From SVFI01 sp045535935 (GTDB lineage: Bacteria; Bacillota; Clostridia; Lachnospirales; Lachnospiraceae): a DNA stretch of 64,000 nt. Of this stretch, positions 17,579 to 26,676 are shown in pieces. The stretch covers positions 1 to 64,000 of the forward strand of contig JAZSMO010000032.1 in NCBI GenBank assembly GCA_045535935.1, in the 5' to 3' direction. Within the stretch, counting starts at the first letter, position 1; every line of letters starts with the position of its first letter. The translations under genes and the position numbers were made by a program. The notes under the pieces were generated by a model that worked only from the letters and a program-made list of their open reading frames with translations, did no database searches and had not been told where the DNA came from.

Positions 17579-19216
17579 TTGAAAAAGAAAACGTATTCTC
17601 TGTATCTGTATTTCATAGCGCTTCTTTTGTTGGAGATATTCTTATTTCGGATAAAAATATATGAGAACGTATTTATGGGAGATGTCGGAGACGGATTATT
17701 TAATAATCTCCTGGCAGAACATTGGTATCAAGTGTTTCTCGGTACGGAAGCATGGAATGATTTGCCGATTTTTCATCCATTGAAAAATGTTATTTCTTAT
17801 TCCGATATGGGGCTTGGTTTTTCTTTTCCTTATGTGCTGCTTCGTTTCCTTGGTATAAATATGTATGTGTCAAATAAGATTACGCTGATTTATGTGCATG
17901 TGCTCGGGACGTTGGTGCTTTTTTATGTATTCTATCGCAAGATGAAACTTTCCGGGGGATGGGCGCTGGTAGGGGCGGTAACGTTTTCTTTTTCGGGGGC
18001 CTATCTTACTTTGTTTAGTCACACGCAGATGCTTGCAGTCAGTTTTATGCCGTTGCTGATTTTGATGGTATGGCTCTATTTTGAACATTTGAAGGATCAG
18101 AAACGTTATTTATATATGACATTGGCGGTATTGCTTTTGGCGCTTTTGTTTTACACTGCTTTCTATGTGGCGTATTTTTTGGCTGTGTATTGTTTGATAT
18201 TTTGCGTGGTTTTCCTGCTTTTTGATGGGGTGTGGGGTGCAAAAAGACCTTATAAGGAAAGAAAACTCCCGCTTGTTTGGGAATTTATGAAAGGCAGATG
18301 GAAGGACGTGGTTGGATTTGCCGGTCTGTTTCTTTTGTTGCTTGTTCCGTTTTTTTGGTCTTATTTGCAGTCAATGAAGATGTTTGGTGAGAGAACGTGG
18401 GATACGCCACTAGCATATATGCCGACTGCTAAGCAGATAATAGATATGTCACCTGGTACTCTTTTGTATGGTAAGATGCTACAAAGAATCGGATATGCAG
18501 GGAATCCTTCTGTGGAGGGAGCTATTAATTTTTCGCCGGTAACATTATTTCTTTTTATTGGTGTATTCATTTTGTATTGTCGGAAAGTTAGAAAAGACAG
18601 GTGGGAACGCAGACTGATGACGGTTCTTATGGTCAGTATTGTATGCTCAGTTGTTTTGATTATAAAGTTTGATAGATTTTCTTTGTGGTATTTGTTTTTT
18701 GAAATGGTACCGGGAGCTTCGGCGATTCGAGCACTTGCCAGATTTTATCAGTTCCTTCATTTGCCGCTTGCTTTTTTGGTTGCCTATTGTGGAAATAAGA
18801 TATGTAATTCGTGCAAAAAGCAGATATGGGTATATGTGATTCTGGTGCTTTTGTTTTTGGGAAACTTTAAAACAGACACGCTCTCTGCTTGTTATAGGAT
18901 TGAAGATGAAATTGCCAAAGTACAGTCTATACCGACACCTCCGGGGGACTGTGAGAATTTTTATATGTACAGTGAAACGGAGTACTCTTATATGGATAAG
19001 GTACATACCCACCTTTTGGCTTGGACGTTTGCATATGAGCATGATTTGAAAACGCTGAACGGTTATTCCGGCAATTTTCCTCCGGGCTGGTGGGGAATGT
19101 GGAATTTTTGGAAAGTTGAAGCACTGGAAACTGCGAATGCATGGATAGAGCAGTATGATTTAGAACATGTGTATTTTTATGAAATGGATTCCGGTCGATG
19201 GATTAAGGTGGACTAA
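17579..19216 (+). CDS. polytopic membrane protein, GT-C/YfhO-like
   Basis: About 545 aa, with about ten to twelve membrane segments and a C-terminal extracytoplasmic portion of about 110 residues (CENFYMYSETEYSY onward). Near the N-terminus MGDVGDGLFNNLLAEHWY and FHPLKNVISYSDMGLG form a first outer loop with acidic residues, as in GT-C-type transferases and YfhO-like proteins. TTG 17579 is preferred because AGGTG sits 6 bases upstream; GTG 17570 would itself be part of that site. Function not recognised beyond membrane sugar transfer as a guess. Confidence 0.55.
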   Translation: MKKKTYSLYLYFIALLLLEIFLFRIKIYENVFMGDVGDGLFNNLLAEHWYQVFLGTEAWNDLPIFHPLKNVISYSDMGLGFSFPYVLLRFLGINMYVSNKITLIYVHVLGTLVLFYVFYRKMKLSGGWALVGAVTFSFSGAYLTLFSHTQMLAVSFMPLLILMVWLYFEHLKDQKRYLYMTLAVLLLALLFYTAFYVAYFLAVYCLIFCVVFLLFDGVWGAKRPYKERKLPLVWEFMKGRWKDVVGFAGLFLLLLVPFFWSYLQSMKMFGERTWDTPLAYMPTAKQIIDMSPGTLLYGKMLQRIGYAGNPSVEGAINFSPVTLFLFIGVFILYCRKVRKDRWERRLMTVLMVSIVCSVVLIIKFDRFSLWYLFFEMVPGASAIRALARFYQFLHLPLAFLVAYCGNKICNSCKKQIWVYVILVLLFLGNFKTDTLSACYRIEDEIAKVQSIPTPPGDCENFYMYSETEYSYMDKVHTHLLAWTFAYEHDLKTLNGYSGNFPPGWWGMWNFWKVEALETANAWIEQYDLEHVYFYEMDSGRWIKVD

Positions 19217-19261
19217 AAAACGAAAATACAATTTCTACGAAAAAAGGAAATTTTAATTACA

Positions 19262-21157
19262 ATGAAAAGGATAAAAGATTTTTTTGCTGTTTTATTTTTT
19301 ACTCTTGCAGCATTACTTGCCAGTATATGTGGTTGGGTGAAAAGTACATTCAATGTAAGCCTGAATGCTATTATTAATACGATTTTGTCGTCTCTTCAGG
19401 GGACAAGTTCCGATACTGTTAATGCGGCATTGCAATTTTGTCTGCCGTGGATTATCGGTGTTTTTGTGATAGCGATTTTGTTTGTTGTGACAAATGCAAG
19501 GAAAAAGGATGAAAAAAAAGCGGAAAAACGAAGAAATATCATGTTGCTTACAGGTGTGGTAGCATTAGTACTCGCTTGTGCGTGTGTACAACTCTCTTTT
19601 GATGTGATTGGATATATTTTTAATCGTAATGCGGAAACGGGTATTTATACCGAAGAATATGTGGATCCCCGTTCGGTAGAGATTACGCCGAAAGGGAAGA
19701 AACGCAATCTGATTTATATTTATTTGGAAAGCATGGAGACTACATACGCAGATACAGCAAATGGCGGAGCGCAGGAGGAAAATTATATACCGAATTTGAC
19801 AGCACTTGCAAAAGAAAATATTTCTTTCTCTAACAAAGCGGAAGGACTCGGAGGATTTAATGCAACGGACGGAACCGGATGGACGATGGGAGCAATGTTT
19901 GCAACCACTGCAGGAATTCCGTTTGAGCTTCCGGTAGGAAATAATGATATGGATAAGCAGGAAAAGTTTGCCTCCGGTGTTTATAATCTCGGTGACTTTT
20001 TGAGGGATCAGGGATATAAACAGGAATTTTTATGTGGTTCGGATGCTGTTTTTGGTGGCAGAAAATTGTATATGACGCAGCATGGTGACTATGAGATTTT
20101 TGATTATTTTACAGCCAGGGAACGGGGATATATTCCGGAAGACTATAAAGTTTGGTGGGGTTACGAGGACGAGGTTCTTTTTGAGATTGCAAGGGATGAG
20201 GTGACCCGCTTGGCAGCAGGAGAAGAACCGTTTAATTTTACGATGTTGACGGTGGATACCCATCATATCGGCGGATATATTTGTGATATATGTGGTGATG
20301 CGTACGAAAATGATACAGCCAATGTAGTGGCCTGCACCGATGCACAGGTGGGGGCTTTTGTCGAGTGGTGTAAGCAGCAGGATTTTTATGAAAATACGAC
20401 GATTGTGATTACGGGAGATCATCCGCGTATGGACAATAATCTGGTGGCGGGAATCGGTTATAATGACAGAACCTTGTACAACTGTTTTATTAACAGCGTA
20501 TATGTAGAGGAGCCGGTTACAACCGGGCGTGTTTCGACAACAATGGATATGTTTCCGACAGTAGTGTCCGCTCTTGGATATGAGATAGAAGGGCATCGTC
20601 TTGCGATGGGGACTGATTTGTTTTCAGGGCAGCAGACTCTGGTAGAAAAGATGGGGGATGTCAATGCATTGAATGCAGAGCTTATGAAGTCTTCCCGGTT
20701 TTATATTGAAACATTTGCACCGGAGCTTCTGCATTTGATAGAGGATGAATTTGATTCGCTGTGCACTGTTTGTTTCTATGGAAGCGACTACAATGCGAAT
20801 CAGTACCTTCCCGCGGAACAGGTGGCGCCGCAGGGGATTGCCTCGTGGCTTATCGGACAATCGGTGGATGTAAAAATTCCGATTGAGAAGCGACGCAAGG
20901 TAACAGTCCGCATCCATGTGCAGGAAGTATACAACAAGAAACAGAAATACCGGATTGTGCAGGATGGAGAAGTAATTGCAAAGGGAAAAGTGAAGGGGAC
21001 GGACATTATAGAGTTTGAGGCGGTAGTAAAAGACGGAGTGTGCTCTTTTATCATGGAACTGCCAAATGCAGTTTCACCGCATGAATTGAATGAAACCAAT
21101 CCGGATGAACGACAGCTTTCATTGCTGGTGACATCTTTGACGGTGAACAAAAAATGA
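19262..21157 (+). CDS. OpgB/MdoB-like phosphoglycerol transferase (alkaline phosphatase superfamily)
   Basis: 631 aa. Three N-terminal membrane segments (to about residue 120), then an extracytoplasmic sulfatase-fold domain: IYIYLESMETTYAD (metal), DGTGWTMGAMFATTAGIP (Thr nucleophile region), LTVDTHHIGGYICDICGD, ITGDHPRMDN (metal). The DTHH...C pattern and ACTDAQVGAFVEW resemble the phosphoglycerol transferase of E. coli OpgB more than LtaS, which has a different FYHQT segment. From about residue 500 a beta-rich tail follows. It probably moves phosphoglycerol from phosphatidylglycerol onto a surface glycan. Starts after a purine-rich AAAAAGGAAA. Confidence 0.8.
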   Translation: MKRIKDFFAVLFFTLAALLASICGWVKSTFNVSLNAIINTILSSLQGTSSDTVNAALQFCLPWIIGVFVIAILFVVTNARKKDEKKAEKRRNIMLLTGVVALVLACACVQLSFDVIGYIFNRNAETGIYTEEYVDPRSVEITPKGKKRNLIYIYLESMETTYADTANGGAQEENYIPNLTALAKENISFSNKAEGLGGFNATDGTGWTMGAMFATTAGIPFELPVGNNDMDKQEKFASGVYNLGDFLRDQGYKQEFLCGSDAVFGGRKLYMTQHGDYEIFDYFTARERGYIPEDYKVWWGYEDEVLFEIARDEVTRLAAGEEPFNFTMLTVDTHHIGGYICDICGDAYENDTANVVACTDAQVGAFVEWCKQQDFYENTTIVITGDHPRMDNNLVAGIGYNDRTLYNCFINSVYVEEPVTTGRVSTTMDMFPTVVSALGYEIEGHRLAMGTDLFSGQQTLVEKMGDVNALNAELMKSSRFYIETFAPELLHLIEDEFDSLCTVCFYGSDYNANQYLPAEQVAPQGIASWLIGQSVDVKIPIEKRRKVTVRIHVQEVYNKKQKYRIVQDGEVIAKGKVKGTDIIEFEAVVKDGVCSFIMELPNAVSPHELNETNPDERQLSLLVTSLTVNKK

Positions 21158-21190
21158 TGAAGAAAGAGGAGTGTCTGTCTTTTGAACAGG

Positions 21191-21219
21191 TTGACAATCC
21201 CGGCTTTCTCAATTAGAAT
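21191..21219 (+). promoter_or_regulatory. sigma-A promoter for gmd operon
   Basis: TTGACA (21191-21196), 17-base spacer, TAGAAT (21214-21219). One mismatch in total from consensus. Transcription would start near 21226, giving a leader of about 45 bases to gmd. It lies just after the stop of the phosphoglycerol transferase gene, so gmd onward is probably its own operon. Confidence 0.75.
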
Positions 21220-21271
21220 AAATAAAGGTATTTTTATTTATAATAAAAGATATAAAACAAGGAGATTTATC

Positions 21272-22303
21272 ATGAAAAATGCTTTAATCACAGGTATTAA
21301 CGGACAGGACGGTTCTTATCTTGCGGAACTGTTATTGGAGAAGGGATATAACGTATATGGTATCATGCGTCGTAAATCCGTAGTGGATTACGGTAACGTG
21401 GAACATATTAAAGATAAAATTCATTTCATTTACGCAGATATGACAGACGTAGTCAGTCTGATTAATGCTATGAAGATTTCGCAGGCCGATGAAGTGTACA
21501 ACCTTGCAGCACAGTCATTTGTTGCGACTTCATGGGAGCAGCCGCTGGCAACTGCGCAGATTGATGCAGTCGGTGTTACCAATATGCTTGAAGCAATCCG
21601 TACCGTAAAACCAGAAGCTCGTTTCTATCAGGCTTCCACATCTGAGATGTTCGGTCTTGTTCAGGAGATGCCTCAGACAGAGAAAACTCCGTTTTATCCG
21701 AGAAGCCCATACGGAGTAGCTAAGTTATACGGACACTGGATTACCAAAAACTACAGAGAAAGTTATGACATGTATGCGTGTAGCGGTATTCTTTTCAATC
21801 ATGAATCCGAGAGACGCGGAAAAGAGTTTGTGACACGTAAGATCAGTGATGCGGTAGCACGTATCAAGCTGGGGGTACAGGAGCATTTAGAACTCGGAAA
21901 CATGGATTCTAAACGTGACTGGGGTCATTCCAAAGACTATGTGTATGCAATGTGGCTCATGCTTCAGCAGGAGCAGGCGGATGACTATGTGATCGCCACC
22001 AATGAGACGAGAACAGTTCGCGAATTTGTGGAAAAGGCGTTCAAGGTAGCAGGCATTGAAGTGGCTTGGGAAGGCACCGGTGTGGATGAGATTGGTAAAG
22101 ATAAAGCAACAGGAAAAGTCATTGTTAAGATCAATAAAGATTTCTTCCGCCCTGCAGAAGTTGATGTATTATTAGGAAATCCTGCTAAGGCAGACAAGGC
22201 GCTTGGATGGGAACGTAAGATTTCCTTTGAGGAGCTGGTAGAGCGTATGGTGAAAAATGACCTCGAACTCGTAGCTAAAGAAATTGAGTACAACAAGCTC
22301 TAA
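21272..22303 (+). CDS. gmd: GDP-mannose 4,6-dehydratase
   Basis: 343 aa from ATG 21272, preceded by AAGGAG; the frame is open from 21182 but that part has no ribosome site and covers the promoter. Extended SDR with TGINGQDGSYLAELL (NADP site), AAQSFVATSWEQP, STSEMFG and YGVAK (active-site Tyr/Lys), LFNHESERRG and the C-terminal LLGNPAKADKALGW. Converts GDP-mannose to GDP-4-keto-6-deoxymannose, the branch point for GDP-rhamnose (Rmd, next gene), GDP-fucose (Fcl, 26677) and GDP-perosamine. Confidence 0.97.
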   Translation: MKNALITGINGQDGSYLAELLLEKGYNVYGIMRRKSVVDYGNVEHIKDKIHFIYADMTDVVSLINAMKISQADEVYNLAAQSFVATSWEQPLATAQIDAVGVTNMLEAIRTVKPEARFYQASTSEMFGLVQEMPQTEKTPFYPRSPYGVAKLYGHWITKNYRESYDMYACSGILFNHESERRGKEFVTRKISDAVARIKLGVQEHLELGNMDSKRDWGHSKDYVYAMWLMLQQEQADDYVIATNETRTVREFVEKAFKVAGIEVAWEGTGVDEIGKDKATGKVIVKINKDFFRPAEVDVLLGNPAKADKALGWERKISFEELVERMVKNDLELVAKEIEYNKL

Positions 22304-22326
22304 AAGTAAATAAAGAAAATAAGGGT

Positions 22327-22352
22327 AAGGGAATTCCGTCTGGGATTCCCTT
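22327..22352 (+). terminator. hairpin between gmd and rmd (weak terminator or mRNA-processing stem)
   Basis: AAGGGAATTCC and GGGATTCCCTT form an 11-bp stem (one T-G pair) with a 4-base loop. Only three T follow (TTTCATGG), so it is a poor intrinsic terminator; it may lower read-through or protect the gmd mRNA end. Confidence 0.5.
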
Positions 22353-22365
22353 TCATGGTAAAAAT

Positions 22366-23319
22366 ATGAAAAAAGCTTTGATTATCGGAGCTGCCGGATT
22401 TGTGGGAAGTTATCTGGCAGATGTGTTAAAAAATGAATTCGGGATGGAAGTGGCAGCGACCAAGCTTCCGCACGAAGTGCTTGACGGCATGGACGGCGTG
22501 CAGGTGTTGGATCTCAATATATTGGATAAAGACGATGTGGTCGAACTTCTTCTTTCGGTTCAGCCGGATTATATCTTCCATTTGGCAGCCCAGAGTTCCG
22601 TGGCGGTGGCATGGAAAAATCCGTCTCTGACGGTGGATGTCAATATTAAGGGAAGTCTGAATGTGATGGATGCGGTTCGCGAACTTCACTACAAGCCGCG
22701 GGTTCTTATGATCGGTTCGGGCGAAGAATATGGTCATATCCGCCCAGGTGAGACACCGATTACAGAGGAAAACAATATGCGTCCGGGCAACATTTATGCG
22801 GCGACCAAGGCTTGTCAGAATATGATAGGAAGCATTTATGCCAAGGCTTATGATATGCAGCTGATGCTCGTTCGTGCATTTAATCATATTGGACCGAACC
22901 AGGCTCCTTTGTTCGTGGTGGCTGACTTTTGCAAGCAGGTGGCAGAGATTGAAAAGGGACTTCGTGAGCCGGTCATGTATGTGGGCAATCTTTCTGCTAA
23001 GAGAGATTTTACCGATGTGCGTGATGTGGTGCGTGCATATGGACTTTTGGTACAGAGCGGTGAGGCCGGACAGACCTACAACGTGGGAAGCGGTCATGCG
23101 TATGCAATACAGGAAATTTTGGACATGATTATAGCAAAGTCTTCCTGCGAGATTGAAGTGAAGGTAGACCCAAATAAAATACGTCCGGTAGACGTACCGA
23201 TCATTGAGGCCGACACGACCAAACTGAAGGATGTAACCGGATGGGAGCAGAGGATCCCATTGGAACAGACGATACAGGAAACACTGGATTACTGGCGTAT
23301 GCGTGTTGGGGAGGAATAG
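22366..23319 (+). CDS. rmd: GDP-6-deoxy-D-mannose reductase
   Basis: 317 aa extended SDR: GAAGFVGSYLADVL (NAD(P) site), HLAAQSSVAVAWKNP, GSGEEYG, YAATK (Tyr/Lys), RAFNHIGPNQ, and RDFTDVRDVVRAY. This pattern is that of Rmd, which reduces C4 of GDP-4-keto-6-deoxymannose to GDP-D-rhamnose. A second enzyme competing for the same intermediate (GDP-fucose synthase) is encoded at 26677. A GDP-4-keto reductase with talose specificity is a possible alternative. Followed after 2 bases by the AraC regulator. Confidence 0.88.
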   Translation: MKKALIIGAAGFVGSYLADVLKNEFGMEVAATKLPHEVLDGMDGVQVLDLNILDKDDVVELLLSVQPDYIFHLAAQSSVAVAWKNPSLTVDVNIKGSLNVMDAVRELHYKPRVLMIGSGEEYGHIRPGETPITEENNMRPGNIYAATKACQNMIGSIYAKAYDMQLMLVRAFNHIGPNQAPLFVVADFCKQVAEIEKGLREPVMYVGNLSAKRDFTDVRDVVRAYGLLVQSGEAGQTYNVGSGHAYAIQEILDMIIAKSSCEIEVKVDPNKIRPVDVPIIEADTTKLKDVTGWEQRIPLEQTIQETLDYWRMRVGEE

Positions 23320-23321
23320 AG

Positions 23322-24197
23322 ATGGATAATAAGCAGTTTTTTTCACAAGAAGGTATTACAAGTTCAAACAGAGTGCTTCATACGCCGGGAAGTTTTGCCA
23401 AAAAGCATTTGACTTATGTGCAGGAAGCCGGAGAGTTGAAATCATTAAAGCCGCATTGGTGTGAACGTGAAAATCTTGAATCGTATCTTTTTATGTATGT
23501 CAAAAACGGATGCGGAACATTGCGTGCAGAAGGTGGCAGAGAATATAAAATTGAGCAGGGAGACTGTGTGTGGGTGGATTGCAGACAGCCGTACGCCCAC
23601 TGTTCGTCTGAGGAACAGCCATGGGAGCTTATGTGGGTGCATTTTGAGGGGGCGGAAGTAAAAGATTATTATGAATTTTTTAAAAAAGAAAATAAAGCTC
23701 CGTTTTTCCGGGCGTTAAAAGCGCAGGGAATCGTGGAGGTTATCGAGCAGATTATAGGACTCCAGTCCCGCAAGGACGTGTACGGAGAATTTGAGTCTGC
23801 GCTGGCATTGAAGCAACTGATGACGCTTGTTATGCTGGAGATGCGGGCAAAGGGGCAGAAGGTGTCGCAGGAACTGTTCGAGGCCGTTCGTGCGTACATT
23901 GCGGAGAATTACACCAATGACAATCTGATCAAAGAAATCAAGGAACAATTTGAGACCGATGATTTGGATATTCAGGTAGAATTCCGTAAACGATACGGTC
24001 TGGAGCTTTGGGATTATATTTTAAATCGTAAATTTACAGTGGCCAAGGAAATGCTCAGGTTCAGCATTAAACCGGTGGAAGAGATTGTGGACGAGTCAGG
24101 AATTCGCAATACAGATCTGTTCTATCAGCTTTTTAAGGAAAATGAGGGTATGTCTCCGGAGGACTATCGTCGCAAGTGGGCACAGTGGATCAAATAA
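23322..24197 (+). CDS. AraC-family transcriptional regulator with cupin sensor
   Basis: 291 aa from ATG 23322, with GGGGAGG inside the end of rmd as ribosome site. Residues 1-130 are an AraC-binding-type cupin (LFMYVKNGCGTLRAEG, YKIEQGDCVWVDCRQPYAH, WELMWVHFEG), residues 190-291 the two helix-turn-helix motifs ending FYQLFKENEGMSPEDYRRKW. Such proteins bind a sugar or glycan fragment and activate nearby genes. Located inside the GDP-sugar operon between rmd and manC, so it may control this block or respond to a sugar derived from it. The first HTH lacks a clear recognition pattern. Confidence 0.87.
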   Translation: MDNKQFFSQEGITSSNRVLHTPGSFAKKHLTYVQEAGELKSLKPHWCERENLESYLFMYVKNGCGTLRAEGGREYKIEQGDCVWVDCRQPYAHCSSEEQPWELMWVHFEGAEVKDYYEFFKKENKAPFFRALKAQGIVEVIEQIIGLQSRKDVYGEFESALALKQLMTLVMLEMRAKGQKVSQELFEAVRAYIAENYTNDNLIKEIKEQFETDDLDIQVEFRKRYGLELWDYILNRKFTVAKEMLRFSIKPVEEIVDESGIRNTDLFYQLFKENEGMSPEDYRRKWAQWIK

Positions 24198-24213
24198 GTA
24201 AGAGGTAGTTGAT

Positions 24214-26622
24214 ATGAAATGTCTGGTACTCTCCGGCGGTAAGGGGGATCGTCTCTGGCCGCTTTCGAGGCAGCAGTATCCGAAACAGTTTATCGGTATG
24301 CAGAAGAATCATTCGCTGTTTCAGGAAACCATCGCCAGAAATATTCCGTTTTGTGATGAGTTTATTATTGTTACGAACGAAGAATACAAATTTATAATTG
24401 AAGATCAGATGAAATCCTTTCAGGATATCACATATCGCTGTGTGTTTGAAGGCATTGGCCGCAAGACAACGGCAGCGATTATTTTGTCATGCATGCAATT
24501 GTCTATGTCCGAGCTTGTATTTGTTGTTGCGGCGGATCAGCTGGTGGAGGGCGAGAGCTATAAGGACGCGGTCATGACAGCCAAAGAGTGGGCAAAAGAG
24601 GGATATCTGGTTACCATAGGGAAAGAAATATTGAGTCCGGAAAAACGTTTCGGATATATTCGTTATGCAGGCAATGAAGTTCTCAGTTTCACGGAGAAAC
24701 CGGATGAGGAGACGGCCTGCAGATATATGGAGGCAGGAGATTATCTGACCAATACAGGGATGTTTCTGTTTCAGGTGGGAGATTTGCTGGCAGAACTGGA
24801 GAAATGCTCAAAAGATATTTTTTTACAGATGCGGGGCGCCCATAAAAAGGCGATTCGTAAAAACGGAAATTTATACTACACCGAGCAGGTGCTCCGTCAG
24901 GTGGATGCGCTTCCAATCGAGCGTACCCTGTTTGAAAAAACGACTCGTGCCCGTGTTGTACATGGGGATTTTAAATGGCAGGATATCGGAAGCCTGAAGG
25001 ATTTATCGGCAATTGATATGCGTACGGTTAACCGTGGGTATGAGGTGCAAAATGATTGTGAGAATGTGACGATTGTCAATCAATGTAATCGTCGTCTGGT
25101 TGTGGCAGATGGCATTCAGGATGTTATGATCGTCAATACAAAAGATGCGGTTTATGTAGGCAAAAACGGCGATTCGGAAGGCTTGAAACAGATTATGAGC
25201 GAACATGAGGAGCTTGCGCCTTTCTTTCGAAGCGGAAGAGTATCTTATCGTTCCTGGGGAACCTATGAACTTTTGGTAGATGAGCCGGGGTATCGAGTAA
25301 AGAAAATTATAATCCGCGCAGGAAAGACCATCTATGCCCACAAGCATATGTATCGTAGTGAATATTGGACAATCGTAAGCGGAACGGCTAAGATTACATT
25401 GGATGGTGAAGTGAAAAACAGTAAGGCAGGAGAATGTGTTCTTGTGGGACAAGGTATGGTACATCAGATTTCTAATGCCGGGGAAGAACCTTTGTCTGTT
25501 ATTGAAGTGTCGGTTGGAACCAATGTGACGGAGGATGATATGGTATCCATCCAGAGTAAGGACCTCACCGACAAAGAGCTTGGATATGCGATTGATCCGT
25601 TTGTAAAATTATCTCCTTCCTATAAAGATTATCTTTGGGGCGGAAATAGGCTGAAAACTCTTTACAATAAAAAATGTGATTATGATATTGTGGCGGAGAG
25701 CTGGGAATTGTCCGCCCATGATGCGGGTGTTTCTGTTGTAACGACGGGACGCCATAAAGGTATGAATTTTGCAAAATATCTGCAGATGATCGGAAAGGAT
25801 AACTGGGGCTGGAAATGCCAGTCGCTTCCGGATTTTCCGATTATGGTAAAATTTATTGATGCGAAGGATAAATTATCGGTGCAGGTGCATCCGGACGATG
25901 AGTTTGCTTTGGAGCAGGAAAATGAATACGGTAAAAATGAAATGTGGTATGTGGTGGACTGCGAGGAAGGAGCAGGAATTTACTGCGGTTTCAGTCGGGA
26001 TGTGACAAAGGAAGAAGTACGTCGCCGCATTGAGGATAACAGTATTCTGGAGATACTGAACTGGATTCCGGCTAAGAAGGGGGATGTGTTCTTTATCAAA
26101 GCGGGAACCGTGCATGCCATCGGAGCGGGAATGCTTGTGTGCGAAATACAGCAGAGTTCCAACTGTACGTATCGTCTGTATGATTTCGACCGTTGCGACA
26201 AGTTCGGCCATCGTAGAGAATTGCATCTGGAGAAGGCATTGAGCGTACTCAGCTACAAAAAATACGAACCGGGAGATGTCCGCAAGACAGACAGCATTTT
26301 GCCGGCGAATGGTGCTCTTTCGGGAGAATTTGGCCAGGGAGGGACGCTTTTGGGCAGATGTAAGTATTTTGAGAGTTTTCTGTACGAAATATGCGGAGAA
26401 CAGGTGATTCCGATGGATCCCAATTCTTTCTGCTCCCTAATTTGCATCAGAGGGAAAGGACAACTTGCAATGGCACAATCATTGGCGGTTGATGTAGGGG
26501 AAGGTAATGAGGATGAAGGACAAATACTGGATTTTGTTGCCGGTGATAGTGTTTTTATACCGGCAGGAGAAGGTAGATTGCAAATTGAAGGAGAGTGCGA
26601 GTTTATACTGACGCATGTATAA
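24214..26622 (+). CDS. fused mannose-1-phosphate guanylyltransferase / cupin / type I mannose-6-phosphate isomerase
   Basis: 802 aa. Residues 1-260: guanylyltransferase of ManC type (LSGGKGDRLWPLSRQQYPKQ; FTEKPD). Residues 340-445: type II PMI cupin (KIIIRAGKTIYAHKHMYRSE, GMVHQISNAGEEPL). Residues 460-802: a complete class I ManA-like isomerase with the zinc site in LSVQVHPDD, KNEMWYV and KAGTVHAIGAG. So the chain could carry fructose-6-P to mannose-6-P and mannose-1-P to GDP-mannose; only phosphomannomutase is missing. ManC-cupin fusions are common, the added ManA half much less so. Feeds Gmd. Starts 16 bases after the AraC gene. Confidence 0.9.
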   Translation: MKCLVLSGGKGDRLWPLSRQQYPKQFIGMQKNHSLFQETIARNIPFCDEFIIVTNEEYKFIIEDQMKSFQDITYRCVFEGIGRKTTAAIILSCMQLSMSELVFVVAADQLVEGESYKDAVMTAKEWAKEGYLVTIGKEILSPEKRFGYIRYAGNEVLSFTEKPDEETACRYMEAGDYLTNTGMFLFQVGDLLAELEKCSKDIFLQMRGAHKKAIRKNGNLYYTEQVLRQVDALPIERTLFEKTTRARVVHGDFKWQDIGSLKDLSAIDMRTVNRGYEVQNDCENVTIVNQCNRRLVVADGIQDVMIVNTKDAVYVGKNGDSEGLKQIMSEHEELAPFFRSGRVSYRSWGTYELLVDEPGYRVKKIIIRAGKTIYAHKHMYRSEYWTIVSGTAKITLDGEVKNSKAGECVLVGQGMVHQISNAGEEPLSVIEVSVGTNVTEDDMVSIQSKDLTDKELGYAIDPFVKLSPSYKDYLWGGNRLKTLYNKKCDYDIVAESWELSAHDAGVSVVTTGRHKGMNFAKYLQMIGKDNWGWKCQSLPDFPIMVKFIDAKDKLSVQVHPDDEFALEQENEYGKNEMWYVVDCEEGAGIYCGFSRDVTKEEVRRRIEDNSILEILNWIPAKKGDVFFIKAGTVHAIGAGMLVCEIQQSSNCTYRLYDFDRCDKFGHRRELHLEKALSVLSYKKYEPGDVRKTDSILPANGALSGEFGQGGTLLGRCKYFESFLYEICGEQVIPMDPNSFCSLICIRGKGQLAMAQSLAVDVGEGNEDEGQILDFVAGDSVFIPAGEGRLQIEGECEFILTHV

Positions 26623-26676
26623 ACAAGAGACTTTAATATAACAAAATTTATAATGAGAAGAAAAGAGGAAATTCCA

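Noticed and set aside
21182..21271. N-terminal extension of Gmd
   Set aside because: The stretch holds the TTGACA/TAGAAT promoter and leader; the AAGGAG site sits before ATG 21272 and the family start matches there.
23241..23321. N-terminal extension of the AraC regulator
   Set aside because: It overlaps the end of rmd; GGGGAGG precedes ATG 23322.
22426..23346. 306-codon minus-strand open frame opposite rmd
   Set aside because: The + strand frame is a clear SDR with all motifs; the reverse frame has none and a His/Arg/Ile-rich shadow composition.
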